Source: Ziziphus jujuba (taxonomy: Eukaryota > Streptophyta > Magnoliopsida > Rosales > Rhamnaceae). Taken from it: a stretch of 64,000 bases of DNA. Positions 37,887 through 51,987 of this stretch are shown here, piece after piece (the first letter of the stretch is position 1; each line of letters begins with the position of its first letter). Made by a program: the position numbers and the translations under genes. The notes below the pieces were generated by a model. That model searched no databases. It was not told the origin of the DNA and was given only the letters and a program-made list of their open reading frames with translations. The stretch is from contig NC_083383.1 of the NCBI RefSeq assembly GCF_031755915.1, positions 28,643,501 through 28,707,500 on the forward strand. The letters are read 5' to 3'.

Positions 37887-40800
37887 TAAACATATACATT
37901 TTTTTTAATTTTTTAAATTTTGGTTCATAAGTGTTTTTAATTTGTAAAAACCAAAAAGTAAGTGATTAACAGGGACTGTTAGAAAGTTGTATTTAAATGA
38001 TATTAGACTTTAAAACCTAACAAAAATTATTTGAACTATTACTATTGACTGCAACTTCACTCACGTTTAATTTACGAAAATTTAAATTAGACGTAATTAC
38101 ATTTTTCAGTATTCATTATTGTTTGAAATATTAATACAAAAATTACTTAAACTTTTCTATTAAAACTGGATGATGAATGGAAATTGAAAGAACAAATCCA
38201 AAAGTTTAAATGAAACAAAATGAAACTTTTTGCAGCTACATTAATTTATATAAGCTAGCTAGCACTTACTGGATTTGGTATACAATTAGATCCCAATTGA
38301 TTTTCTACCTTCAAGACAAAAGAGAGGACAAAAGTAGTGCTACATTATTATTTTTTTTTTCTTCTCTCTCGTTTTCTTAGGGTATGTTTGTTTCCTATCA
38401 ATTTTCTCTTTTTTTTTCCCCTTTTTCTGTTGGACGTGTTCTATATTCTTCCCATCCACATGGAAGATGATGCATATAAAGTTTATGTGAAAATTAAAGA
38501 AGAGATGGAAAAGAAAATGATGGGGTCCATATGTATCATATTCATATGTCATCATCATACACATTGAATGAGGTATGTTTCATTTCCATCTGCCACATTA
38601 GTCCTTGTGTGGATCCACACGGTTTAATCTCTTTATTGCCTTTTTTTTTTTAATTCATATATATATATATATATATATATATCCATTTTTCCCCACTTTG
38701 ATCTCACTATTTTTACATGATTTTCCTTTTTTCAGTTTCACTAATTTGTAGTCTTTCCTTTTTCATTGAATTTCCTCCTTGCTACTTTTCACAAGTTTAA
38801 CAGAAATTTTCCGACCACTTGGGAAACAACAAAGTGGTCGAAATCTCAATGAGAAATTTAGTATAATTTGAAAGAAGTTTAGCCACAAAATGTGGATTGG
38901 TGGGGTTAGCCTACTTTATCTAAACCATTAAATAGTTCAACTCCCAACAAAGCTATATAAAGTTTATTTGGATAACTCTATAATACTTTAGTTCATTGTT
39001 TGGGAAAAAAAAAACCTTTATAATTTATCAGGGGGCGGTGAAGGTGGCCAAACTTAAATGTTAGGATATATAAAAGTCAAATACATTATATTTTCAAAGA
39101 AAAAAAAATCAATCTATCTCAATAATATGTAACTTATTATATATATAGATATATATTTATATGTCGGCTAAATGCAGAAGGTTATGCATGTTAATCATAA
39201 TTTTTTTCAATTTGTTATGTAACCCACTGTTCAAATTATGTGTTAGGAATATTTAATTCAAATACATGACTTTTTTTCCAGAAAGAAAAAAAGAAAGTAG
39301 ACTTTCTGTATTTTTTATATAGATGAATTGGTCGTCTTCATAAAAAAAAAAAAAAAAAAAAAGACGGAAAAAAACCTTTTAGCTGGCAATTTTTTAATTA
39401 AATTCAACTTCAATTTGATTTAAGCAACTTAGTCAATAATGATTTATCATTGTGTTTTTTACTTTTTTTTTACTTTTTTAAATAATCATGATTTATCATT
39501 CTTGACTTTATATATGTAATGAAGTCAAATTTGACGATTATATATGATGAAGATCTATAACTTGTACAAAAGAATTAATAATTTTAATGCATAATAGTAG
39601 AAAGTTATAGTTCCTATTTAATATATAATTCCTTTTTGTTAGCTAATGTAACACAAACCCAATAATAGACCTTCATTTGAAAAAAAACAAAAATATAGTT
39701 GGCATATTATAAATAATTTGTTAGGAACAACAACACTTTTAGAATTTATACAAATTAGTTTTATTTATCAAAGAGAAAACAAAATTGGATTCCCATTTCA
39801 TGTATGTGTTTCATAAAATATGCACTTTGCATCATGAAATTATTGTTTTGGAACATAAGGAAGATAAGTAATGTTGGGAAATAATAGTACAAACAATAGC
39901 ATCAAGTGGTATTGTCTGTTTTATTGTCTTTCTACACTTTTATATGATGACATACATCTAATCTTGACACTTGTTATCGATTATAGAAATTCCCAACTTG
40001 CAAATTGCAATATTTTCTCTATTCATTGATGTTAATTTTGTGCTTTTGCCACGAAGAAAAAAATTGATGTTAACTTGTGCTTAATCCTCTTGGCTTTGCA
40101 TTCACCGACCTCATTATTATCTTCTAGAATAATAATTGAGTTTTAAAAATAACTTTCTCAAATATTATTAGTGAAAATGTTGAATGTTGTAAAAAAATAT
40201 GATTAGCAAAACTTATAGGCAAACTTATTCATAAGCTAAGTTAAAACGTATAGGCGGCTAAGTAACAAAACCACTGTTATTATTTCCTGTAAATATTTTA
40301 AAATCAAATATTTCATCCTCAACGATTACCCAAAAAAAAAAAAAAAAAAGATTTTAATCACTAATATCATATCTTAATATTTGTTATTGTTTATACAAAT
40401 AAGAAAATTATAAAACTCTTTTACTAGTGATACTTAATTTTCTACATGAAAATATATAATCAAATTTATATACCCTAAGGATAAAATAAATATGATAATA
40501 AAAAAAATGAAATTATCACTAACTTTTTATCTTATGTGCATTGTTGGATGTGTTTCATTGAATGATTCAAGATGATTTGTTAAAGAAACTTTATTAGATA
40601 TTTTGGTTTATAGAACACTCTCATTATTTTTGTAAAATGTTAAAAACAATACTAAATTTATGCATATAAATTGGACACATTTTTTAGTTATATATTTTTT
40701 TCAATAAAATATTTAACTCGATTCAATCTCTAAGATTATAAGACCTCTAAGATATTTTCAAAAAGATAAAGCACCAAACAATATCATAGTGCCACATAAA

Positions 40801-41290
40801 ATTGCATATAATTTAATCACAAAAGAAAAAAATAATAATGATACTTATCCAAACTTTAACCTTTTTTGTTTTTAATTTTTAATTTTTAACTTTTTATCAA
40901 TGTTTGTTTGGAATGGATAGCTCCAAGACCTTCAAACTGTTGTAACAACTTTTATTTACAAAATTAATTGTCAAAATCGTCGAGAAATTTCCAAGAAAAG
41001 ATAGAAAAAAAAAAAAAATCCCATTCCATAAAAAATTCAAGGGCGCCACAGAGCAGAAGAAAAAAAATAAAATAGGCGGACCCACAAAATGTAAAATCAG
41101 TGGGTCCAGTCGACAAGTCATCACCAACCGTCCGGCTGCTGGCCAATAAACACTGAACCGGGTTCGGTCAAAAATGGATTCTTTATTTTGAATAATTTAA
41201 ATTATTTATTATTATTATTATTATTTTTTTAAAAAAAGTCTAAAAGGCGTTCGCAGACAAAGCCATAACCGTTATTTCGGTGCCTGCGGT
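35651..41290. other. Gene-poor AT-rich region before the 5-phosphatase gene
   Basis: No gene is seen in about 5.6 kb. (AT)n arrays lie at about 36235-36253, 37872-37888 and 38659-38682, with poly-A at about 39342-39362 and 40331-40348. A small inverted repeat (GACCACTT...AAGTGGTC) lies at about 38813-38840. The last 150 bases contain the probable promoter of the next gene. Confidence 0.55.
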
Positions 41291-41315
41291 CTTCTTCTTC
41301 TTCTTCTTCTTCACC

Positions 41316-41366
<51 letters not shown>

Positions 41367-41495
41367 ATCTTTCTTTCTCTCTCTAAAACACTTAAATAGG
41401 GTTTTACACTGGTTGTTCTTCAATCTTCCAGTTTCGGTGGCTGTATTTGTGTGTGTGTTGTGTTTTCTTCTTCTCAATATCTTTTGCTTTTTCAG
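41291..41495 (+). promoter_or_regulatory. 5' leader of the 5-phosphatase gene
   Basis: A CTT run (about 41291-41311) is followed by a long (CT)n run (about 41321-41362), the usual look of a dicot leader just upstream of the ATG at 41496. No other feature is apparent. Confidence 0.5.
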
Positions 41496-44400
41496 ATGAA
41501 GCGAAGCTCCAAGTACAGTCCTGAGGTAGATATTTCTTTTCTCCTCTCTCCCTAACTTCTTGGGTTTTTCTCTCTCTAGTCTCCCAATTCTTTTTTTTTT
41601 TTTTGGGATTTTTTTGGTTAATTTTTGGAAAATGAGATAAATTTGCAGCGGAGTTGGGCTGAACTGTGTTGTTTGGATTGCTCGTTCATACAGCTCTTCT
41701 GGCCCAGAGCGGTGATGCGCAAATGGTTCAATATTAGTGCCAAGGACTCAGATTACAGTGCTGACACCGACGACGAAGACGAAGCAGATGATGCTGATTC
41801 AGATACAGAGGGTCTGGCTTTTCATTCGTCATTCTCCATTACTTCTCAATTTTTCGTTTTCTTTTTCCTTTTGCGGGGATAGAATTGGAATTTTATAATT
41901 TGCTCATTGTTGTAGGTATATTTGATAATGTACATGACTATGTGCTGATTTATTGGAAACTTTTTGAGTTTTTATGGGGTTTATCGATTGTGGGAATATA
42001 TATATATATATATATTTTTTTTCTGGAATGCCCTTTTGAGGTTTGACTCTAACTATGTTGTGGTCTCTGCAGAATTTGCTCAATCGGGAAGGAAATCACG
42101 GTTTAGAGATGAAGTTGTAGAAGATGATGCTTGGGTTGATCCTAATGGTAATGTTTCAGTTGCATCTCACCAAATTCCAATTTTAATGCCCATTTTGATG
42201 TAGTATTTTCATGGTATAGGGAAGAGTGCTTGGTATTATTAATCCTGTACTTCAATTTGTCCAAGCTATACAACTATTTATATTAAGCATGAATGAAGGC
42301 AGCAATAAGTGATTGTTGAGTTGGGTGCAAGTGGAATAAAATTTGTTTTGATTTTTTCTGGTTGGAGAACTTGGAAACTATGATTGTTTTTTGTTTTATG
42401 TTTGATGCTTTTTGGTAATGTCTGTTTTGATCCTAGCTCGTTTCATTCTATTGGATGCGAATATTAGAAGTTAGATACATCTTTGGTGAGAGTTCTCATT
42501 ACATGAAAACGTAGTATATTTAGTAATTCATATCATTTTGTATCAGCCAAAGATTCCGTTTTTAGGGATAACAAGCTTTTCCAAGTTCGATGATGCAAAT
42601 TATTTTTCACGCATTGAACCCAATTGTTCTTTTCTTGATTTTGTGTGGACGAAGTTCCAATTTTTTGTTTTCACTAATTCTTGTAATTATTTGCTCACTT
42701 TTTTGTTCAATATAAATCAGATGCTCTTCCGAGGATGCGAAGACGAAAATCAGAAACTTTTAGGGCACAGTACATAAACACAAAGGAGCTCAGGTATGAT
42801 CCCCTCTCATTCTTTTTGTAATACACGCATAATGCCTATCTCCACTGGTAATAATTTGAGAATAAGAGCATTGGTCAGCCAGATTCTGTTAGTGAATACT
42901 TTCTATTTGTACAATCTGTTGTGATCCTAGAGTATGCGTTGGGACATGGAATGTTGGAGGAAAGATTCCACCTGACGACTTAGATATTGATGATTGGCTA
43001 GATATAAATGAGCCGGCTGACATTTATGTACTAGGGTAAGTGGTTCTTTCTTCAGAATTTCTTATCATATTTAGGCATGATAAGCTGCTTTTTTATATTT
43101 TTTTCTCCTGCTTGCATTGACATATGTTGATTACTTGTTAAGATAAATTTTGAAATTTCTATAGATGCTTGAAGCAGGTTTTCTTACATTTCATACTTTT
43201 GTATGATACTTAAATTTATTGATTTATTTTTTTTGTATCAAAATATGATATCTATCTTTTCATTCTTTTATTAATATATCATCTATAAGCAGTCTCTTAG
43301 TTTTTTAATCTGCTGTTCATATTCAAGAGTCCATCTTAGAGGACTGAAAAATGCTTTGCATTTACAGTCTTCAGGAGATTGTGCCGTTAAATGCTGGGAA
43401 TATTTTTGGTGCTGAAGATAGCCGCCCAGTTAGTAAGTGGGAAAGTATTATCCGTGAAGCACTTAATAGGGTTCGACCTAGAGGATTCAAGATTAAATCC
43501 TTCAGTGATCCTCCTTCTCCATCAAGATATAAGCCCTCTCATGATGTGCCAGACATAGAAGAGGAGATGCTTGAAAGTGATAGTGATGTGGGTGAGGAAC
43601 TCCATGATATCGGTGAGGAAGTCCATCCATTGAATGATGAAATAGACTTCGATGAAAGCAAGGACAGAATAGTCGCATGTGAACATGGGAACTTAATTAC
43701 TGGAATTTCAAACTGTAATGAATGTGATAATACAAGCATGCCAGTAGAACAGAATTTTCAGAGGCAATTTTCTTCTACAAGGAGGTTAGATAGATTAAAT
43801 TGCATGTGGAAGAGGGAGATAAATACAGAAGAATCAGGTGCTCAGCAAACTGTCAAATTAACCAAAATGCTTAGTGGTACTGAAAGAATTGGTTTAAGCT
43901 GGCCGGAGCCTCCATTAAACTTGCTATCACAGCATATATTGGAGAGGCCAAGATCTTTTAATTCAATTAAATCTTTCAAGGTGTCCAAGTCATTTAAAAC
44001 AAATAGTTCTTTCAAGTCAACCTTGAACAATGTGCCATCAGATATAGCCTTGCTTGCTGAAATTGACCTTGAAGCTATCATGAAGCGGAAAAGAAGATCA
44101 TCGTTTGTAAGGATAGTAAGCAAGCAGATGGTTGGTATTTTTGTCACTATATGGGTTCGTAGGAGCTTGCGTAGACATATTCAGAATCTAAACGTGTCTA
44201 CCGTGGGTGTTGGCGTCATGGGCTACATTGGTAACAAGGTTAGTTTTCTTTTCCTCTTTTCGGCTGATCTCATCTTTTTATTGCAACAAAATTATTATTA
44301 TCATACTTCAAATCTTCTTGTTTAAATTTATCAGAGGGCCTCATAGTTATGTAAATGTAACTGTATGCATTCATGTACTGACAAAAGTCTTACTTTGGAG

Positions 44401-47400
44401 TTTTGTCTTTATATACTGTAAAGATTACATCAAATCCTGAGAAAGCAGATATTGTTTAAAGTAGTTAAATGCTTGGTCCTTGCACTATATGTGTGGTGTT
44501 CTGATTCTGCATCTAGAAACTAATTCCTAATATTCTTTATTATGGTAAATTGTAGTTCTGTTGGATCTGCTTCCTAAAAGTATAGGTTTTAGGGATTGAT
44601 GGTAGTTTACTATGGTGGTAAAAGAGTTTGGTTGTATGTTTGGTCTTGTGCTCAAATCCTGCTATCCTAGTAGTTAACTGCTCTTCATGTGTAAGGCCCA
44701 CTTTGTCTCACTGAAGTATTGGAGTGGCTACACATGATGGGGGCGTATAAGTGTGTTTATTATTGCTTGAAATACATAAATAGTTGGGGCCATTTCAGCA
44801 TTTTAATCTTTTGGAATTGATGATAACTTAAAAACCATACTGAATATTATTTATAGATTTTAACTTTTGAAATGCCTTAAGCATTATCTGGTTTTAAGAC
44901 ATTTCAATTTTTCAGGGATCAATATCGGTCAGCATGTCTATATATCAGACGCTGTTTTGTTTTATATGCACTCACCTGACAGCAGGTGAAAAACATGGAG
45001 ATGAACTTAAAAGGAATTCAGATGTGAAAGAAATACTTCGGAGGACTCACTTCCATTCATTTTCTGGTATCGGGCTTCCCAAAAGCATCCATGACCATGA
45101 GTGAGTACATGTCACTTCATTATAAAAACTAGGAATCAATTGCATCTGCTGCTTCTCTTTTAAACACGTTTTTCTGTCTATATGCAATTTTTTTTTTTTT
45201 TTCGTTGTTTCTCTGCAGCTATTATTATTTTATGTACCTTTTCTGGTTATTTTGGTTCTCAGTGTATCCCTACTCTTGAGTCTTGAAATATGATGGAGAA
45301 AATGTAGGTATTTGAAATAAGATAGCATGCTTATGAGATAGCTGCTAGTATCTCTTAACATTTTTTACATGTATGTAAGAATTATAACTTCTAAGTCTTC
45401 AAATTTCTAATATACATTAGGAGTTACGTATCTCTTTCAAAAAATTTGGTTAGTAAATAATATTTTATTCTATGCAGAAGAATTATCTGGTACGGTGATC
45501 TGAATTATCGTCTCAACATGTCATATGAGAACACACGAGAACTTATCTCAAAGAAGGAATGGTCCAAACTGCAGGAGATGGATCAGGTGCACTTTGCATT
45601 TTCTAAGGAAGTGCATGGAAGAACTTCCATTTTTCATTTCTGGTGCTGCATTTCCTTCAGATCATGTGGAGCCGACATGGTCTGATGGATTAGATTGCTA
45701 CACGTCTATAGCATTCTTTGTGATACATTTTCGGTTTTGATCCAATATTTAAGAAATTTTGAAGTAAATTTAAGAAAATACTATACCAAATTAGCTATTA
45801 AAGATTATTATTTCTGACAGCTTGTACGAGAGCTAAAAAAAGGTCGTGCTTTTGATGGATGGTCTGAGGGCACTTTAAAATTTCCTCCAACCTATAAATA
45901 TGAGCTTAATTCAGACAAGTATTATGGAGATGATCCAAGAGCAGGGAGGCGTACCCCAGCATGGTATGTTGTTTGAGTTTCTTGACTTTTCTAGTTTGCT
46001 TATCAAGTTCAATGCATTATACTCTCATATTGGAATGCTATTTGGATTCGTATAAAATGAACCTTTCATATGAATTTATTTCCACCATTTCTTAATCTTG
46101 TCAAATGCTGTTTCAGATTCGTGTGTATGTTTTTTATGCAATTATTTAACAAGTAATAAATTTAAAGCACTTAACTCAGGGTGCATAATGATTTTTGCTC
46201 ATGGTCGATAAACTTGCCAAGTTTTCATAGTCCACTAGTCGGAAAGTCACTAGAAAGTTTCAAATCCTTTCACATCCTGATGAGGGTATGATTTTGTAAT
46301 CTACTGTGCAAAATATTTCCTTCTTCAGAAGACATATGTTTTGCATTAATCATCAAATGTCCCAATTGCTTCACCAGTGTGCTTGTTCAATAATAAGGTT
46401 TTTATGTCAACTTTCTCTGTTATATACAAATACATATAAAACCACGACCATTAATTTTGCTATGATATAATGATAAAGTAAATATTATAATTTTTGTTGT
46501 CTTGCAAACTAAAATATTGCTTTTCAAATTTAACTACTTCCTGTTTTAAGACCTTGGCCTTACACTTTGTTGTTGTTGATTCCCTGCTCTTTCATTGCAT
46601 CAACTCTTTAATAAATTGGGGAAATGTACTCTGGGCATTCCCCTTTGTTATTTCAGATGTGAATTGCTAATAAAGAGTAGACATATTGAATACGTAACAA
46701 CATATTAGAAAGAATGTTTGGATTCTCACTTTATGTTTGTAATAGTTGGAACTTGGCAGCATTTATTCTATTGCATTCGAGCATTTATTTCCTGTTACGA
46801 AATTTACTATACTGTGTAGTGTTGCATTGTCGTTCTCAGGTGCGACCGTGTTCTTTCATATGGTAAAGGAATGAGGCTGCTGAAATATCGGAGGGCTGAA
46901 CTTAAATTCTCTGATCATCGACCTGTGACTGCCACATACATGGCTGAGGTCGAGGTGTTTTCTCCTAGGAGGCTACAAAAGGCTCTGACTTTCACAGATG
47001 CAGAGATTGAGAATAACGAAATTGTAACAGATATGACCATTGAAGTTGGGATGAACCGCTTATTATTGGAACAGGTGAGTACCTTTCTATGACTTGAATT
47101 AAAGATCTGGTTCGTTTCTGTTCAGTTTCACTACTCTAATAAAGAACAAAATAAACTTTCCCTTCATAATTTTAGAGATGGGAAACATAGTTTATGTATA
47201 GAATAAATCTTGCTTGGGCTTGTTGCTTCACATTCTGTTTATAAACAGTGTTAGGCATTTACAAGGGTTTTTTTTTTTTTTTTTTTTTTTTTTTGGGGGG
47301 GGGAGATCTAAATCCGACGTTATTGTGAAGCAATTTCTGAAATTTTAGTTTAGTTATGCTGCAGCTGCTACTTAATGCTCACTTTCTGTATCTGCATTTG

Positions 47401-47449
47401 GATTTAACTTTGCTTCCTTGTGCAGGAAATATCAGATTGGAAGCGCTAA
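41496..47449 (+). CDS. IP5P1: Type I inositol polyphosphate 5-phosphatase
   Basis: Eleven coding exons: 41496-41525, 41649-41811, 42073-42147, 42721-42793, 42931-43035, 43368-44238, 44916-45100, 45478-45586, 45821-45963, 46840-47074 and 47426-47449, about 670 aa. All joins keep frame. Catalytic-domain landmarks are GTWNVGG (about 118-124), LQEIVPLNAGN, YIGNKGSISVSM across the exon 6/7 join, GDLNYR (about 507-512), WCDRVL (585-590) and FSDHRPV (608-614), which form the metal- and phosphate-binding site of this enzyme superfamily. It removes the 5-phosphate from Ins(1,4,5)P3-type substrates and dampens calcium and ABA signalling. Between LQEIVP and the NK-GS motif lies a plant-specific acidic and Ser-rich insert of about 200 residues. 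The N-terminal RSWAELCC...WPRAVMRKWFNI segment is typical of plant members. Choice between the IP5P1 and IP5P2 paralogues is uncertain. Confidence 0.9.
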
Positions 47450-48702
47450 TGGAGATTAGGACGGAAACTTTTAAGAGGCTGCTGGGTAACAGTTTCCTAA
47501 AACTAGTCAAATTTTGAAACATATCTAATATATCAATTCTTTTGATATTGATTTTTTTTTCCTTTTTTTTTTAATTTTTTTTTTTTACCACTAGTGTATA
47601 TGTTCAATTAGGATGTAAATGTATGTAATAGAGGTTTTTACACAAAGGGCCTTTAGATGCTAAGTAAAAAGTTGGATATGAATATGAGATGCAGAGTAAA
47701 GTTGGATATGTACATTTGTTAAATGGTAATAAATGTGTAATCAGACTTTCTCACTGTAAGCTTTTTCTTTGACCGTATGGAAACAAGATTGTTCTACTGC
47801 AAGAGTAGAGCCTGTTCTTTTCGAATGGTGTTCCTATTTTCATATCCATTTTCTCTGTCATTTTTTTTTCTAGATAAATGTTAAAAAAAAGATATTAAGA
47901 AATCAATTGGAAACAAAAAATACACCAAAGATAGATGAGAAATTATTCACAATTTCGTTGTCACTCACTATTAGTGATGGTCCACATTATTTTATTTCTA
48001 TAGGAAATTTGGGCATCCATTCGTCATGTTTATAAATGTGACATATAATCTGTTTTTTGCCTTTACCAATTTTGAGGTTCTTATACTCTTGAATTGAAGG
48101 GGGGGAAAAAAATAAAATAAATAAATAAATAAAAGGTGCTTACTCTCGTCTCATTTATTCTCCAATAAAAAAAGCTATACCTTAATCTATTGTATTTATG
48201 TAAAAATGACTATTTAACTGCGAAAATTTAAAAAAAAAAAGAAAAAAAAAAGGAAAGAAATGTATACAAAATAAATGAAATTGCAACAAAATATAAAAAC
48301 GGATGATCTTGTAAACAATTTTGAAAAAATTAATATTCAACAATAAATGGGGAAAAATTAAACTAAATTAGATTTGTATGTAATTCACTCTTCAAAAAAA
48401 AAAAAAAAGTTTGGTTAAAGTATAATAAAATTATCAAATAATCCCGAAAAATCAAAATCAAGAAAATTGAAACACCCTGCTTATATTTATTTTTAATATT
48501 AAAGAATAATTTTAAAACAAAAAACATAATCCTCTCTTTGATACAAATTTTTTTGTTTGATCTGAAAATTTGTCTTCTGCTACGTGGACAAATTGCCAAC
48601 CGCCAACATAACTAAATTTCAAATAGTAAAATAATAAAAAGAAAGAAAAATAAAATACTAATTTTGAAAAATCCACAGCTTCCCAACTGTAAAGCCAAAG
48701 CG
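47450..48702. other. Intergenic, 5-phosphatase 3' flank to SDR promoter
   Basis: The 3' UTR of the phosphatase gene probably extends to about 47760, where composition is mixed. The rest is AT-rich with poly-A tracts near 48228 and 48397. No gene is seen. Confidence 0.5.
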
Positions 48703-48759
48703 ATGGGGAAGTTTACACTCAAAGTCCAAATTCACTCATCTTCCGTAAGCGCACTCATA

Positions 48760-51700
48760 ATGTTCCTTCTCAAGGTACTTTTTTTTTTTTTTTTTAAAGG
48801 GATTTTCTATTATATTATTATTTTTCTGCAAAGCATTTTCTACTGTATTTTATTGCTACCTTTCTGTTTCTGGGTATGTAGTATGATTTTGTTTTTCCAC
48901 TTATAATAGGCATGGAGAGCAACATCTTTCGGTGTCTATGGCTACCTCAACTTCACCAAATCTGCTTTCATGTAATACCCATTTCATTTCCTTTGCTACC
49001 TTTTAACTTCTTCTTATATTTGTGAAGAAAAAAAAAAAATTACTAATATTGTTTTTGAACTGTTATTGGAAACCGAAGCTCTTCGAACTTGGATATGTTG
49101 ATACAGACGAACTAACTTTCAATCAATCTAACATTTTTTTTAATTGCAAAAAAGGGTTTTTATTTTTTATTATCAATATTCGGGATTGTGTTTCTGAGTA
49201 AGTAGATGGGTTTGGTTTAATTTTTAATTTTTCGATTTGGGTTTGAAATTAAACATCAAAATTGTTATTAGCTTGCCTCATTCGATGTTCAGAAATCTTT
49301 ACTGTTAGAAATAAATTGAATCGAAAATTTTTATGTTTGTATATTCATTTATTTGTGTACTGAATCATTTAGAGTTGAAAATCTGATATTTTTGTAAAAA
49401 CTTGTATTTATGAAGGTGGTTTTTTTCTTTTTTTCTTTCATTGTTTCTACGTGTTGCTCCTTTTTGTTGATGATGATTCCCTAGATAATTTATATTAAAA
49501 TATATATATATATATATACATCCCAGTGAGCATGCAAAAAAATTCAAGTCGGAGGATATGGAAATAAGAATTGAAGGGAAAAATTGCTTAGTAACCGGAG
49601 CAAATTCTGGCATTGGTTATGCAACAGCGGAGGGCCTTGCGTCACGGTGCTCTTCTTGCTTTAGCTGTTGTTTTAAATTTATACTATTGAACTTGATGTT
49701 TTTTGGTATACAACAAAGAAAATTGATTTTTTTTGGCTTCAGTTTTTAATAAATAATTTTTAATCATTATCAGTGGGGCAACTGTCTATATGGTGTGTCG
49801 AAATCAGGAGAGGGGAGAAGCTGCATTATCTAAAATTCAGTCTTCAACAGGCAACAAGAATGTGCATTTAGAGGTACCTTGTTGATTGCTTTTACTTATT
49901 AGTTTATTTTGTATTTTAAAGAGCATAGTTGATTAAAAATTCACAAAGGTTGTTCAAATTCTTTGATGGATACAAGATGCTGACTTACCAAAATCTCTAT
50001 GAGCTCGTGCTTGATCTTGAATTTTAGCTTGCAGGTCTGTGATCTTTCGTCTGTTAGTGATATCAAGTCATTCGCATCCAGATTTTCTTCAAAGGATGTG
50101 CCTGTTCATATATTGGTAAATATTCTTTGAATATCTCCTACAAGATTATCAAACCATCCCAATATAGAAATAACGCCATGTCTTTTAAACTGCTTTTTTC
50201 TTTAGCTTCCTGCAAAATTGTTGAAGAATCTAATACAAATGAAATCTGCTGTCATTAGGTTAACAATGCTGGCTTGCTGGAGAATAATCGAGTTACAACC
50301 TCAGAAGGGTGTGTCTCTGGTTACCTGTGGCCACAACTAAATTTGATTCAATATAAATTCTTCACCTATTTATAAAATTTGCTGCATTACCCTCCTAATA
50401 ATTTTTAAATTTCAGGTTTGAGATGAACTTTGCTGTAAATGTATTAGGTACTTTTTCTATGACAGAATCTATGCTGCCATTGCTGGAGAAAGCTGCACCT
50501 GATGCAAGGGTTATTACAGTTTCTTCTGGTGGAATGTACACAGCACCCTTGACCAAAGATCTTCAGGTGGCCTAGCTTTTGGGAAATTTTTGTTAGCTAC
50601 ATTTGCTGATGCAGGTTTTGGAATTCTCAAAAATAAATTTTTCTAATGCAGTATAGCGATGACAACTTTAATGGGCTGGATCAGTATGCTCGAAACAAGA
50701 GAATTCAGGTTTGGTGATCTGAAAACAGATATCTGGCTTTGCATGCTTTTGTGTTTTATGACTATTTATGATGTTTATTTGTTAAAATTGGGTGAAAAAT
50801 ATAGAGCAGTTTTGACAAACCAAGTCTGAAAATATGCTATTCGATGGAGCTAACAAGAAATCACAACCTTCACTTTCATATTAATGTCTTCTAAAGTAAC
50901 TTAGCATGCAGTGTGCATCAGGTTGATAGAGCTGGTCAATTGTATAAATGGGCATAGATTTAGACATAGTTAGCCATGTAGTACACCTGGAACCTTAGAT
51001 ATGAGATTTATCTGTGCTTTTTATATACATCTTCTATCGTATTGATATTCTTTTCATATGCCGGTCGATAGTATTGATATTATCGCTTGTTTATAGGTTC
51101 TGTTTGGCTTGGATATGGTTAGAATACGTTATTAAAAAAGTGCAAAAATAAAAAATTCCTTCAGTATTATGCCATGAAGGGTGTTAAGTAGTTCAGAGTA
51201 TACCCCAGTACAAATCTTTAAAAAAAAAAAAAAAAAAAAAAAAAGAGAGAAAGAAAAATGATAAATCCCTCTGCACAAATCAGTTTTTGTGTTCTTGGAT
51301 GGGAATAAGTCTCAAATTTATACTGTTAATAATTTCATTTATAAAACTAAAATCAGTTATTCCTGGTAGTGTATCTGGATCCTTAGAATGTAACTTTACC
51401 AAGACATTTTTCTTTACCTAGGATTTGAAATTATATATATATATATATATATATATCTGATATTACCCTTAGACAAATTAGCACGCATATGAGACGATGT
51501 TATTAGTAAATCATGATTTATAAATGATTTTTTTTTTTTTAATATGAAAAAAGGTGGCTCTTACTGAAAAATGGGCTGAAATTTACAAAAACAAAGGGAT
51601 TGGATTCTACTCGATGCACCCAGGTTGGGCTGAGACCCCTGGTGTCGCAAATAGCATGCCAGATTTCAATAGAAAGTAAGGAACTTATCCTCTGGATATA

Positions 51701-51987
51701 ATTTTTCTTTTATCCATATAGGCAATATTCATATGTGTAAAGTTGTATTAATTATTTTGCTCTACATATGATTCAGTTTGTCAACAAAGCTTAGAACAAG
51801 TGAGGAAGGTGCAGACACAATTATTTGGTTGGCTTTACAACCAAAAGAAAAATTGGTTCCTGGTGCACTTTATTTTGATAGAGCTGAAGCACCTAAACAT
51901 CTCAAGTTTGCAGCTACTAGCACCTCGCATGCTTTAATTGACTCTATTATCGACAGTCTACGTTCCTTATCAAAAATCTCTTCATAA
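48760..51987 (+). CDS. DHRS12-like short-chain dehydrogenase/reductase
   Basis: Ten coding exons: 48760-48774, 48910-48971, 49527-49646, 49774-49873, 50035-50115, 50259-50308, 50416-50566, 50652-50708, 51554-51675 and 51777-51987, giving 322 aa. The classical SDR fold is visible: cofactor loop TGANSGIG (49-56), VNNAG (127-131), catalytic Ser in ITVSSGGMY (about 179-180) and YARNK (Tyr205, Lys209), then HPGWAETPGV. The N-terminus MFLLKAWR...GVYGYLNFTKSAF is a hydrophobic start shared with plant relatives and supports the start at 48760. An in-frame ATG at 48703 would add 19 residues. The substrate is unknown; the family is NAD(P)-dependent. Its convergent neighbour is choline kinase, an arrangement I recall for the Arabidopsis homologues. 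Confidence 0.9.

Noticed and set aside
38800..38850. Small hairpin GACCACTT...AAGTGGTC as a microRNA precursor
   Set aside because: The stem is too short for a plant microRNA precursor and no known mature sequence is recognised.
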